Positions 38,757-46,790 of a stretch of DNA of 64,000 nt are shown here, one piece after another; position 1 is the stretch's first letter, and the number at the start of each line of letters is the position of its first letter. Source of the stretch: Pseudomonas capeferrum (GTDB taxonomy: Bacteria > Pseudomonadota > Gammaproteobacteria > Pseudomonadales > Pseudomonadaceae); NCBI RefSeq assembly GCF_000731675.1, contig NZ_JMIT01000001.1, positions 1,115,526 to 1,179,525 of the forward strand, given 5' to 3'. Position numbers and translations under genes: made by a program. A model generated the notes under the pieces. The model was not told the DNA's origin. It did not search any database and saw only the letters and a list, made by a program, of their open reading frames with translations.

Positions 38757-39171
38757 GTAAGGGCCCGGGCAGTATCAAGGGAAGGCGCAAGGGTAACGAC
38801 TGCCGGCTTTTTTTTCCATGAAGCCGTGACGGGCTGTAGGCACTTTCTGGATGAAGCCGTTGTCATGTTTTTGCCCTTGACCTCGTCTACCTCGCGGCGT
38901 AAGGTCCGCGACGCAATTTCGCATCCCTGAACAGGAGTCCTGCATTGGACAGTAGCCCCAGTCGCTTGCGACAGGCCCACTTGGCGAGCTAGTCCGGCAG
39001 TGTCCTGCCACTGTCTCGCCGTCATGGTGTGATGGTGGTTTTCTCCAGCCTTCCTGGCTGAAGCCTTCCTCTTTCCCCTACCCTTTGTGGCCCTGCGCAT
39101 TTTCTGGTTATTCAACCACGCCAACACGTGATGGCGTTCATGCGGGCCTGTGCCCGTGGAAGAGGTTTGCT
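38757..39171 (+). promoter_or_regulatory. Long gap with MgtC leader and candidate promoter
   Basis: No credible gene lies in these 415 bases between divergent crtZ and mgtC-type genes. TTGACC (38877-38882) and TAAGGT (38900-38905), 17 bases apart, form a good sigma-70 candidate directed at the MgtC gene, which would give a 5' leader of about 260 bases. The leader contains TCGCGG/CCGCGA (38892-38897, 38906-38911) overlapping the promoter, a small hairpin CAGCC-TTCCT-GGCTG (39046-39060), and a pyrimidine-rich tract after it. mgtC leaders in other bacteria sense magnesium; whether this one does is open. Confidence 0.5.
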
Positions 39172-39885
39172 ATGGATTGGAAAGTCTTTCTGCTGCGCGT
39201 CAGCGTCGCCCTGCTGCTGGGCGCACTCATCGGCGCCGAGCGTCAACTGCGTCAACGCCTGACCGGCCTGCGCACCAATGCACTGGTCAGTACCGGTGCC
39301 TGTCTGTTCGTGCTGATGACCCAGGCAGTGCCGGGCATGGCCGCCAACGATGCCTCGCGCGTTGCTGCCTATGTGGTGTCGGGCATCGGCTTTCTGGGCG
39401 GCGGCGTGATCATGCGCGACGGCTTCAACGTGCGCGGCCTGAACACCGCCGCCACCCTCTGGTGCACGGCCGCCGTTGGCGTACTGTGCAGCCTTGGCCT
39501 GCTGCTGGAGGCCACCCTGGGCAGCCTGGCGGTGTTGTGCGCCAACATCCTGCTGCGTGATATCGCCCAGCGCCTGGACCGCCAGGACATCGTGCCGGCC
39601 ACTGAAGTGGAACAACGCTTCGAGGTGCGCGTGGTGTGCCGCGCCGAGGACGAAATCCAGGTGCGCAGCCTGATGCTGCACAGCCTGGGCGACCCTGAGC
39701 TGCGCCTGCAGTCGCTGCACAGTGAGGACCTGCCCAACCCGGCGCGTCTTGAAGTACGCGCCGAGCTGCTTGGCAACCCGCAGGCGCCGGCGCAACTGGA
39801 GCGGCTGGTCAGCCGGGTAAGCCTGGAAAAGGGTGTAAGCTCGGTGCGCTGGCAGCTGCAGCCGCAGGTGGCGGCGGCAGACTGA
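39172..39885 (+). CDS. MgtC/SapB-family membrane protein
   Basis: A 237-residue protein with five predicted membrane segments in the first 135 residues and a soluble C-terminal domain (about 150-237) of ACT-like appearance. The MgtC signature is clear: ALLLGALIGAERQLRQRLTG, LRTNALVSTGACLFVLM, VSGIGFLGGGVIMRDG and VRGLNTAATLWCTAAVG. MgtC proteins bind and inhibit ATP synthase in enteric pathogens and support growth at low magnesium and in phagocytes. AGAGG precedes the ATG at 39172. The long upstream leader suggests control beyond initiation. A GNAT gene follows after 34 bases. Confidence 0.93.
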   Translation: MDWKVFLLRVSVALLLGALIGAERQLRQRLTGLRTNALVSTGACLFVLMTQAVPGMAANDASRVAAYVVSGIGFLGGGVIMRDGFNVRGLNTAATLWCTAAVGVLCSLGLLLEATLGSLAVLCANILLRDIAQRLDRQDIVPATEVEQRFEVRVVCRAEDEIQVRSLMLHSLGDPELRLQSLHSEDLPNPARLEVRAELLGNPQAPAQLERLVSRVSLEKGVSSVRWQLQPQVAAAD

Positions 39886-39919
39886 CGCCCACCCACCCGA
39901 CGGCTTGCAGGACCGACTT

Positions 39920-40426
39920 GTGCTTATACGCCCTACCCTTACCCGTGACATCCCCAGGCTTGCCGAGGTCGAGCGATCAGCCGCTCAGGCTTTCGCCAGC
40001 CTGCCGGCGCTGGCCTGGCTGGCTGCAGGTGATGTGCTGGACATCACCACCCATCAGGCCTGCGTCGACGGCGGTGCAAGCTGGCTGGCCGAGGCTGACA
40101 CCGGACAGATTCTGGGTTTTGCGTGCGCAGGGTATGAGCAACAGGCATTGCACATTCATGAGATCTCCGTGCGCCGTGAGGCGCAAGGGCAAGGTATCGG
40201 GCGCAAGCTGCTCGATCAGTTGGTCACGGTGGCCCGCGCATCAGGCGCCCGGGAACTGACCTTGACCACCTTTGCCGACGTGCCCTGGAATGCGCCGTTC
40301 TACAGACGCTATGGCTTCGAAACCCTTGACGAAGGCCTGCTGCGCGCGCGGCTGCGGCAGATTCTGGCCAGCGAAGCTGCCCACGGGCTCAAGGGCCGCT
40401 GCGCGATGCGCCTGCGTATCGACTGA
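39920..40426 (+). CDS. GNAT-family N-acetyltransferase
   Basis: A 168-residue GNAT with the acetyl-CoA-binding motif A as IHEISVRREAQGQGIGRKLL (Q-x-x-G-x-G type) and the C-terminal NAPFYRRYGFETL, characteristic of the fold. GTG at 39920 is chosen as start because AGGA lies 7 bases before it; a TTG at 39905 is open but lacks a site. It probably shares a transcript with the MgtC gene. Acceptor unknown: the family includes enzymes that modify aminoglycosides, polyamines and protein N-termini, and nothing in the sequence separates these. Confidence 0.85.
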   Translation: MLIRPTLTRDIPRLAEVERSAAQAFASLPALAWLAAGDVLDITTHQACVDGGASWLAEADTGQILGFACAGYEQQALHIHEISVRREAQGQGIGRKLLDQLVTVARASGARELTLTTFADVPWNAPFYRRYGFETLDEGLLRARLRQILASEAAHGLKGRCAMRLRID

Positions 40427-40453
40427 GCTGCGCACCCTTGCTGTCATGTCAGT

Positions 40454-42022
40454 TCAGGGGTCTACACCTGCCGCCACGCTATCCGCCAGGCAGTAACGGT
40501 CCCGGCCCTGCCGCTTGGCCTGATACAACGCCCCGTCCGCCGCCGCCATCAGGCGTTCGGCGGTGATCGTGTCGCGGGCCAGGTCGCCGATCGCAATCCC
40601 AGCGCTGAACGACACGCGCCCCAATGGGCTGCCGCCATGCTCGATCACATGCCGGCGCAGCAGCTGCTGCAGCGCCTGAACGACCAATTCGGCGCCCGGC
40701 CCATCAGTGTCGGGCATCAGCAGCGTGAACTCCTCGCCGCCGTAGCGCACCGCCAAGTCCGCCGGGCGCCTCAATGCCTGTTGCAACAGCTCGGCGAAAC
40801 GCTGCAGGCACTGATCCCCGGCAAGGTGCCCATAACGGTCGTTGTAAGCCTTGAAGTAGTCCAGGTCGAGCATCACCAGCGCCACCGAGTGCCCCTGCCG
40901 GCGTGCCCGCCGTAGCTCCGGTGCGAGCACCGCATCCAGCCGCCGACGATTGCCAAGCCCGGTCAGGCTGTCGGTCAGCGCCAGTGAGCGCAAAGTCTGG
41001 TGCGCCTGGTGCAGCGCACGCTCGATGACAATGCGCTCGCGCAGCTGGCGCAAGACAACCCCGCCAAACGCCGCCAACCCCACCAACAGCAGCAGCAAGG
41101 CAGCCACCGACTTGATCGCATCGTGCCGCCACGGTGCCACGATGGACTCCCGGGAAAGCCCGGCTTCGACCACCAGCGGGTAACTCGACAGGGCCCGGTA
41201 GGCATACAGCCGTGGCGTGCCATCCACTACCGCCACCGCCTCGGCCACCCCTTCGCTGGCATAGGGCAAGTGGTTGCGAAAGATATCGCTGTTGGCCAGT
41301 GTCCGCCCCACCATCCTGGACACGAACGGCCGCCGAACCAGAATGGTGCCGTCGCGCTTGGCCAGTACCAGCGCGCCACGCTCGTCGATCTTGAAATCGC
41401 CGTAGTAGCGCACGAACCAGTCCACCTTGATGGTGCCCAGCAATACCCCGGCAAAACGCCCATCGCCATACTCCAGGCGCCGGGAGATGGGGATGATCAG
41501 GTCGCCCGTGGAGCGGCTGCGCACCACCGAGCCGATGCGTACCTGGTGGTCGGCATGGGTGCGGTGATAAACGAAATAGTCGCGGTCGGCATTGTTGGCA
41601 TTGGGCGGTATGGCCGCCTGGTCGGTGACCAGCCAGTTGCCATCGAAGCCATACACGAACAGCCCATGCAACTGCGGCATAAGCGCCTTTTGCTGGGCCA
41701 GCAAGGCATGCAGCCGCGGGCGGTCCATATGCTCGAAGCCGTCACCTTCCAGGCGTTCGGCCAAGGATGCGGTCACTACATCCACCTGGCGTATGGCGTC
41801 TTCGGCATGTTGGGCCGTGGCGCGGGCGAGGTTGGTCACCATGTTCTCGGCGTTGCTGAAGGCATGGCGGTAGTCGCGCCAGATGCGCCAGCCCTCCACC
41901 ACCACGAAAGCCAACATCACCACTACCATGAACGCCAGGACCAGGCGGAACAGCCCCACGGCACGGCCCTCGCTGGTTACCGCGAGGTGCCCTTCATCAT
42001 CCTGTTGCCTGGCTGCGCACAT
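40454..42022 (-). CDS. Membrane diguanylate cyclase with dCache-type sensor
   Basis: A 522-residue protein: membrane segment 1 at about 23-44 (LFRLVLAFMVVVMLAFVVVE), periplasmic double-Cache-like sensor about 50-285 (DRDYFVYHRTHADHQVRIGS, IIPISRRLEYGDGRFAG), membrane segment 2 at about 290-312, and a C-terminal GGDEF domain. The active site GGEEF is intact at 428-432, with the product-inhibition I-site R-x-x-D (RPAD, 419-422) exactly five residues before it. It should make cyclic di-GMP in response to a periplasmic ligand, subject to feedback inhibition. AAGGGAA precedes the start at 42022. It stands alone, downstream of xthA on the same strand but with its own spacing of 43 bases. Confidence 0.95.
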   Translation of the reverse strand: MCAARQQDDEGHLAVTSEGRAVGLFRLVLAFMVVVMLAFVVVEGWRIWRDYRHAFSNAENMVTNLARATAQHAEDAIRQVDVVTASLAERLEGDGFEHMDRPRLHALLAQQKALMPQLHGLFVYGFDGNWLVTDQAAIPPNANNADRDYFVYHRTHADHQVRIGSVVRSRSTGDLIIPISRRLEYGDGRFAGVLLGTIKVDWFVRYYGDFKIDERGALVLAKRDGTILVRRPFVSRMVGRTLANSDIFRNHLPYASEGVAEAVAVVDGTPRLYAYRALSSYPLVVEAGLSRESIVAPWRHDAIKSVAALLLLLVGLAAFGGVVLRQLRERIVIERALHQAHQTLRSLALTDSLTGLGNRRRLDAVLAPELRRARRQGHSVALVMLDLDYFKAYNDRYGHLAGDQCLQRFAELLQQALRRPADLAVRYGGEEFTLLMPDTDGPGAELVVQALQQLLRRHVIEHGGSPLGRVSFSAGIAIGDLARDTITAERLMAAADGALYQAKRQGRDRYCLADSVAAGVDP

Positions 42023-42065
42023 TCTATTCCCTTGCGATCCCGCGTTCGCCGCTTATCACTATAGT

Positions 42066-42860
42066 TCAGCGCCGCTTGCGTGACGCCAGTTCGATCCACA
42101 CCGGGGCATGGTCGCTGGCCTTGGGTTCGTTGCGCACCCAGGCATCTACCCCGGCGGCCTTGAGGTAAGGCGCAAGTTCCGGGTTGAGCAGCAGATGGTC
42201 GATACGCAACCCGGCATTACGCTGCCAGTGGTTACGAAAGTAGTCCCAGAAGGTATAGACCCGCTCGTCCGGGTGCAAATGGCGTAGCGCATCGGTCCAG
42301 CCCTGGCTTAGCAAGCGCTGGTAGCAGTCTCGGGACTCAGGCTGCAGCAGCGCGTCCTTGAGCCAGGAGCGCGGGTTATAGATGTCGAAATCGGTGGGCA
42401 CGACGTTGAAGTCTCCCGCCAGCAACACCGGGTGCTCACTCGCGCGCAAGCGGGCTGCATGTTCGATCAGGCATTCGAACCAGCGCAGCTTGTAGTCGAA
42501 CTTTGGCCCGGGTTGCGGGTTGCCGTTGGGCAGGTACAGGCAGCCGATGACCAGCCCTTGCACGGCGGCCTCCAGGTAGCGGCTCTGCTCATCCACCTCC
42601 ATGCCTGGGAGGCCGCGGCGCACTTCCAGCGGCTCGCTGTCACGGGCGAGAATGGCAACGCCGTTCCACGAAGGTTGCCCCTGATACAAACAGCCGTAAC
42701 CCACGGCTTCGAGCGCGTCGCGGGGGAACTGCTGATCGGGCGCTTTCAGCTCCTGCAGGCAGGCGATGTCAGGCTTTTCTCGCTCCAGCCAGGCAATCAA
42801 AGCCGGTAGCCGACTGCGAATACCGTTGATATTGAAGGTGGCGATCTTCAGCGCTTTCAT
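42066..42860 (-). CDS. xthA: Exodeoxyribonuclease III-family nuclease
   Basis: A 264-residue member of the exonuclease/endonuclease/phosphatase family. Motifs are ATFNINGIRSRL (Asn metal contact), CLQELKAPDQQF (metal Glu), LLAGDFNVVPTD (Asp/Asn), and the C-terminal RIDHLLLN and KASDHAPVWIEL (catalytic Asp-His). It acts on abasic sites and 3' ends in base-excision repair. The start overlaps the upstream small gene's stop by 4 bases (42857-42860), so the two are coupled. It is one of the ExoIII forms of about 260 residues. Confidence 0.95.
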   Translation of the reverse strand: MKALKIATFNINGIRSRLPALIAWLEREKPDIACLQELKAPDQQFPRDALEAVGYGCLYQGQPSWNGVAILARDSEPLEVRRGLPGMEVDEQSRYLEAAVQGLVIGCLYLPNGNPQPGPKFDYKLRWFECLIEHAARLRASEHPVLLAGDFNVVPTDFDIYNPRSWLKDALLQPESRDCYQRLLSQGWTDALRHLHPDERVYTFWDYFRNHWQRNAGLRIDHLLLNPELAPYLKAAGVDAWVRNEPKASDHAPVWIELASRKRR

Positions 42861-43099
42861 GCGTCCGGGTCTTCCACATGCGCCCGCACCGCATCTGCGA
42901 GCGCGTTGATGTGCGCCTGGTCGGCCATCGCCTTGAGTTGCAACCAGTCATCCCAGTCGATGGCGCCATCGTCGCGCAGGGCTTCGGCCGTGCGCACCAG
43001 CTCATGATGGTAGGCGTCCGGCGACTCGCGCCGGTAACTGACATCGTCATACTGGGCGTACCAGGCCTCAAGCTCGGGGATGCTGCGGTCAATGCTCAT
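42857..43099 (-). CDS. Small conserved-looking acidic protein
   Basis: An 80-residue, mostly helical, acidic protein (MSIDRSIPELEAWYAQYDDV at the start; WDDWLQLKAMADQAHINALA later). No signal peptide or known motif. GAGGAG precedes the ATG at 43099, and the stop overlaps the xthA start by 4 bases, so it is a real translated gene and probably functions with, or merely sets the translation of, the nuclease. Function unknown. Confidence 0.75.
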   Translation of the reverse strand: MSIDRSIPELEAWYAQYDDVSYRRESPDAYHHELVRTAEALRDDGAIDWDDWLQLKAMADQAHINALADAVRAHVEDPDA

Positions 43100-43268
43100 G
43101 TGCGTGGCTCCTCGCTGCCTGCTTTGAATGTGTGAGCCCTGCCCTCGCTCAACGTTCAACCTTGCTGGCGAGGTGAGCGCCAGTCGGGAAAAACTTTAAA
43201 CCTTTAGCGCCTGCGCATGCTCAACCGTACGCGACACTGAAGTCGTGCCAACGGTTAAGGAGTGAAGC

Positions 43269-43769
43269 ATGAGCAGTCTGTTCATCAAGCGCGTGGGGCT
43301 ATCCATGGCGCTGGGCCTGGCGTCGGTGCATGCAATGGCAGCGAGTTCCGATGATTTCGTCGACGCGGCGACCGAAGCGGGCATCGCCGAAGTGGTAACG
43401 GGCAACCTGGCCAAGGAGAAAAGCCAGAATGCCGACATCAAAGCGTTCGCCCAGCAGATGGTCACCGACCATACCCAGGCCAACCAGAAACTCGGCGACA
43501 TTGCCCGCAAGCTGGACATTTCGGTGCCCGATGAGGCGGCACTGACCGACAAGGTCAAGAAGATGATCCTGGAATGGCGTGAAGAATCCTTCGACAAGTC
43601 CTACATCAACAACCAGGTCGACGCCCATGAAAAGGCCGTCGAACTGTTCAAGAAAGAAGCCGCATCGTCCGACAAGGCTGAGCTGAAGGCATTCGCCAGC
43701 GACACACTGCCTAAACTCGAACAGCACCTGGAGCATGCCAAGGCGCTTCAGGCCAAACACGGCAAGTGA
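43269..43769 (+). CDS. DUF4142-family periplasmic protein
   Basis: A 166-residue protein with a Sec signal (MSSLFIKRVGLSMALGLASV, cleavage after HAMA near residue 24) and a mature all-helical DUF4142 domain: DDFVDAATEAGIAEVVTGNLA, FAQQMVTDHTQANQKLGDIA, and a C-terminal LEQHLEHAKAL. The family has a ferritin-like four-helix look with conserved E and H residues (GIAE, DHTQ, DAHEKA, LEHAK), which could bind metal, though none is proven. A strong AAGGAG site precedes the ATG. It is followed by an 83-residue gene 8 bases later. Such proteins are often stress-induced in pseudomonads. Confidence 0.88.
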   Translation: MSSLFIKRVGLSMALGLASVHAMAASSDDFVDAATEAGIAEVVTGNLAKEKSQNADIKAFAQQMVTDHTQANQKLGDIARKLDISVPDEAALTDKVKKMILEWREESFDKSYINNQVDAHEKAVELFKKEAASSDKAELKAFASDTLPKLEQHLEHAKALQAKHGK

Positions 43770-43777
43770 GGCCAGAC

Positions 43778-44029
43778 ATGACTAATGATGCATTGCGCGC
43801 TGAAGTGTTGACCCGTCTGCTGCACGCCCACCCTGAGGGGCTGGGCAAGGAAGTGCTGGACAACTACCGGGGTGAAAAAGTGGTAGCCGGCATGCTCAAG
43901 ACGCTTCAGGACGACGGATTGATTCACGACGGCAGCGTCGCTGTCGATGGCAACCACCAGGTCAGCCTGCACTACCCGATCAAGCTGTCCTCTTCGGGCG
44001 TGGAAGCCGCTAAGCAATCGCAAGGCTAA
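43778..44029 (+). CDS. Small winged-helix-like protein of unknown function
   Basis: An 83-residue protein beginning MTNDALRAEVLTRLLHAHPE. The pattern of two helices, a third helix (GEKVVAGMLKTLQDDGLI) and a beta-hairpin (GSVAVDGNHQVSLHYPIKLS) resembles a winged helix, but I do not recognise a specific family. GAGG stands 6 bases before the ATG at 43778; a GTG at 43766 overlaps the previous stop and is less likely. It is coupled to the DUF4142 gene. A GC-rich hairpin follows. Confidence 0.72.
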   Translation: MTNDALRAEVLTRLLHAHPEGLGKEVLDNYRGEKVVAGMLKTLQDDGLIHDGSVAVDGNHQVSLHYPIKLSSSGVEAAKQSQG

Positions 44030-44042
44030 CCACGGTGAATGC

Positions 44043-44061
44043 GGGGCCGCTCGGCGGCCCC
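44043..44061. terminator. Probable shared terminator hairpin
   Basis: GGGGCCGC-TCG-GCGGCCCC, a perfect 8-bp stem with a 3-base loop, lies between the convergent stops at 44029 (plus) and 44067 (minus). There is no T-run on either side, so it is a structure-based guess. Confidence 0.6.
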
Positions 44062-44066
44062 GTAGC

Positions 44067-44237
44067 TCACTGGTCTTTCTCGACGTCCCGGGGCGCGATG
44101 GCCGGGCCTTGCGGGTCTACCTGGGGGTCTTCCAGGTCTGGCGAGTCGGGGTCAAAACCCAAGTCTTCCTTTTTATCCGCGTGATCGGACGAGTGAGGCC
44201 CCTTCTCCGGGGTTTGCTTTGGTCCTGGCGTATGCAT
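44067..44237 (-). CDS. Very small acidic, proline-rich protein
   Basis: A 56-residue open frame with a good ribosome binding site (AGGAG, 7 bases before the ATG at 44237). It starts MHTPGPKQTPEKGPHSSDHA and continues with charged and Pro/Asp-rich sequence (FDPDSPDLEDPQVDPQGPA). No hydrophobic segment, so cytoplasmic and disordered. Start, site and composition are unlike an antisense shadow, and I recall similar unnamed small proteins in pseudomonads. It is convergent with the 83-residue gene and separated by a hairpin. Function unknown. Confidence 0.6.
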   Translation of the reverse strand: MHTPGPKQTPEKGPHSSDHADKKEDLGFDPDSPDLEDPQVDPQGPAIAPRDVEKDQ

Positions 44238-44305
44238 GGCACTGTCTCCTGTGAAGGTCTACGGAAGAAAGCACCCGCCCGAGGAAGTTTGATTTATCTA
44301 AGGGC

Positions 44306-45298
44306 TTATTTGGCTTGGGTGTGTTCACTCAATTGCGTGTGGCAGGCCTTCAGCGCCTCATCGCGCTCCAGTAGCTCAGCCTCCAGATGCTGCACCTGGC
44401 GCACCTGTTCGGCGTGCTGCTCGCGCTTGGCGTCAAGCAACTGCGTTTGCACGTCCAGTTGCCGGCGCATCTCCTCACTGGCGCCTTGGGCCTGGGCCAG
44501 GATCGTGCGCAAGCCCTGGATCTGCGCGTCACGCTGCTCCAGCAGTTCGTCACGCGCCTTGCGGTCGTTGCTGGCCTGCCGGTGTTCGCCCAACAAGCGC
44601 TCGTTATCGCGGTGCAGTCTGGTCAGTTCATCCTGCTTGACGATCATGCCCTGCTGCAGTTGGCGTATTTCTACTTGCAGTTGCTGCAGCTGCGCCTCGT
44701 GGCGGCGTTGCTCCTGCTCGCGCTGCTCACGGCTAGCGCTGCGGTAATGCTCCAGCGCATCGCGGGCGTGGCGATGCTTGTCTTCCAGTGAGCGCACCTG
44801 CTCTTCCTTGTCGCCCAGGCGCACCTGCAACTCGCCCAATGCCTGGTTGAGGCTGGCGCTGCGCAGTTGTTCTGCCTGCAAAGTGCTCTGGGTCGAAAGC
44901 AGTTTTTCCGACTCGGCGGCCAGTGCAGCGGCCTGTATCTGCTGTTGCTGGTGGCCCGCAGCCAGGGCCTGCTGGGCCAGCTGCAACTGCCCTTCAAGCT
45001 GCTCGCGCTGCTGGGTGAAAACAGCTTCGGCCTCTTCGATGCGCGCGTCCGCTTCTTCCTGCAGTTGGCTGGCCAACTGCCCGACAAAGCGCCCAAGCGT
45101 CTCGCTCAACCCTGCGGGCCCTGCCTTAGCCACGGCCTGCTGCTCGTTGAGCTCTTTCAGGTAGCGGTGAATGGTGCTTTTCGAGCCCGTATTCCCCAGT
45201 TCAATGCGTACTGCATCGATGCTGGGGTTCTCGCCACGGGCGATCAGAGCCTGACGCGCCTGCTGCACCACCACCTTGTTGATACCGCCCCGGGCCAT
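44306..45298 (-). CDS. KfrA-like DNA-binding coiled-coil protein
   Basis: A 330-residue protein. The N-terminal 70 residues (MARGGINKVVVQQARQALIA; ARGENPSIDAVRIELGNTGS; KSTIHRYLKEL) form the KfrA-type winged or helix-turn-helix DNA-binding domain, and the remaining 250 residues are an uninterrupted Gln/Glu/Arg-rich coiled coil. On broad-host-range plasmids KfrA represses its own operon and aids stable inheritance. Here it is alone on what seems to be chromosome, with no par, rep or tra neighbours, so it may be a chromosomal organiser or stress regulator. AGGAG precedes the ATG at 45298; the frame is open further upstream but without a site. Upstream DNA is A/T-rich. Confidence 0.85.
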   Translation of the reverse strand: MARGGINKVVVQQARQALIARGENPSIDAVRIELGNTGSKSTIHRYLKELNEQQAVAKAGPAGLSETLGRFVGQLASQLQEEADARIEEAEAVFTQQREQLEGQLQLAQQALAAGHQQQQIQAAALAAESEKLLSTQSTLQAEQLRSASLNQALGELQVRLGDKEEQVRSLEDKHRHARDALEHYRSASREQREQEQRRHEAQLQQLQVEIRQLQQGMIVKQDELTRLHRDNERLLGEHRQASNDRKARDELLEQRDAQIQGLRTILAQAQGASEEMRRQLDVQTQLLDAKREQHAEQVRQVQHLEAELLERDEALKACHTQLSEHTQAK

Positions 45299-45487
45299 GC
45301 TTGCTCCTACGATTTTGTACCATGGTACGTAACATGTAATTACATGCCAATTTTGACTGCGCGGCGAGGGTATTTCAAGTACTAAATCACATGGAATAAT
45401 CACGGCTTATCGCATGTGAGGCGCTGGAAATGACAATTTCGAGTGGGAAACGCGTACGGCAGTCGTCGAGTAGCGTCACGCAGAATG

Positions 45488-45522
45488 CAAAACGCCCCGC
45501 CAGGCCAAAGCCTGCGGGGCGT
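45488..45522 (-). terminator. Intrinsic terminator of the codB-pucR-codA operon
   Basis: On the minus strand, ACGCCCCGC (45522-45514) pairs with GCGGGGCGT (45500-45492) around an inner AGGC/GCCT pair, and the stem is followed by a short T-run. It lies 23 bases after the codA stop. This is the clearest classical terminator in the window along with the one before endA. Confidence 0.85.
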
Positions 45523-45544
45523 TCGATTGAAGCCTGTAGCGGGG

Positions 45545-46786
45545 TCAGGCCAAGCGTTCGACCTGCGAAGGCGTACGTCGCATCAGCACCTTGCCATTGC
45601 GCACCGACACCAGCGCGTACCCTTGGCTGCGGACCATCTCGTAATCATCCGGCGCCGACAGCAACAGCAGGTTCGCTGGCCGCCCGACCTCGATGCCATA
45701 GCGATCCCCCAGGTTGAGCGTACGTGCACTGTTGTCGGTGATCAGGTCCAGGCAGCGTTGCAAGTCTTCATAGCCGAGCATGTGGCAGATGTGCAGCCCG
45801 GCCTCGAGGATGCGCAGGATGTTGCCGTTGCCCAGCGGGTACCACGGGTCGACGATGGAGTCCTGGCCAAAACACACGTTCATGCCCGCGCGGTCGATTT
45901 CCGCCACGCGCGTTACCCCGCGGCGCTTGGGGTAGCTGTCGAAACGCCCTTGCAGGTGAATGCTCTCGGTCGGGCACGACACAAAGTTGATGCCCGACAT
46001 CTTGAGCAAACGGAACAGCTTGTAGCAGTAGGCGTTGTCGTAAGAGCCCATCGCCACGGTGTGGCTGGCCGTGACCCGGGCGCCCATGCCCCGCACGCGG
46101 GCCTCCTCGGCCAGCACTTCGAGGAAGCGCGACTGCGGGTCGTCGGTTTCGTCGCAGTGCACATCCACCAGGCAGCCGGTGCGCTCGGCCAGGTCCATCA
46201 GGAATTTGACCGACGACACGCCCTGGTCGCGGGTGTTCTCGAAATGCGGAATACCACCGACCACATCGGCGCCGATGGCAACTGCTTCGGTCATCAGCGC
46301 CCGGCCGTTGGCGTACGACTCGATGCCTTCCTGGGGGAAGGCGACGATTTGCAGGTCGACCAGGTGGCGCACCTCTTCACGCACCTCGACCATGGCCTTG
46401 AGCGCGGTGAGCTTGGGGTCGGTGACGTCGACATGGGTGCGTACGTGCTGAATGCCGTGGTCGACCAACATGCCGATGGTCTTGGTGGCGCGGGTCTTGA
46501 TGTCTTCGTGGGTGGTGATTTCCTTGCGTTCGGCCCAGCGCTCGATGCCTTCGAACAAGGTGCCACTCATGTTCCACTTCGGCTGGCCGGCAGTGAGGGT
46601 GGCGTCGAGGTGGATGTGCGGCTCGACGAAGGGGGCTACCACCAGGTTCTGCCCGGCATCCAGGTCATCGCTGGCCCCTGGTGCCACCGTACCGCTCTGG
46701 GGCTGGATGCTGGCGATGCGGTCGCCGTTCAGTTCGATGCGAAACAAGCCAGCCTTGCCCCGCAGGCGTGCATTGATGATGTTCAT
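45545..46786 (-). CDS. codA: Cytosine deaminase
   Basis: A 413-residue amidohydrolase. Metal and catalytic motifs are [13 protein letters not shown] (two His), [13 protein letters not shown] (His and catalytic Glu), ASHTVAM (His) and [11 protein letters not shown] (Asp). This set and the size match CodA, which converts cytosine to uracil plus ammonia in the cytoplasm; creatinine or isoguanine deamination is possible in near relatives. AAGGAG, overlapping the pucR stop, precedes the ATG at 46786. It is the last gene of codB-pucR-codA and is followed by a terminator. It provides nitrogen or salvage pyrimidine. Confidence 0.92.
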   Translation of the reverse strand: MNIINARLRGKAGLFRIELNGDRIASIQPQSGTVAPGASDDLDAGQNLVVAPFVEPHIHLDATLTAGQPKWNMSGTLFEGIERWAERKEITTHEDIKTRATKTIGMLVDHGIQHVRTHVDVTDPKLTALKAMVEVREEVRHLVDLQIVAFPQEGIESYANGRALMTEAVAIGADVVGGIPHFENTRDQGVSSVKFLMDLAERTGCLVDVHCDETDDPQSRFLEVLAEEARVRGMGARVTASHTVAMGSYDNAYCYKLFRLLKMSGINFVSCPTESIHLQGRFDSYPKRRGVTRVAEIDRAGMNVCFGQDSIVDPWYPLGNGNILRILEAGLHICHMLGYEDLQRCLDLITDNSARTLNLGDRYGIEVGRPANLLLLSAPDDYEMVRSQGYALVSVRNGKVLMRRTPSQVERLA

Positions 46787-46790
46787 GGCG

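Noticed and set aside
38886..38905. MerR-type operator (ACCT-N9-AGGT) before the MgtC gene
   Set aside because: The spacer between the -35 and -10 hexamers is 17, not the 19-20 bases that MerR activators need, and no MerR gene is near.
39032..39061. Nine-codon open frame in the MgtC leader
   Set aside because: It overlaps a hairpin in a way that recalls leader peptides, but it has no ribosome binding site and no telling codon run such as prolines.
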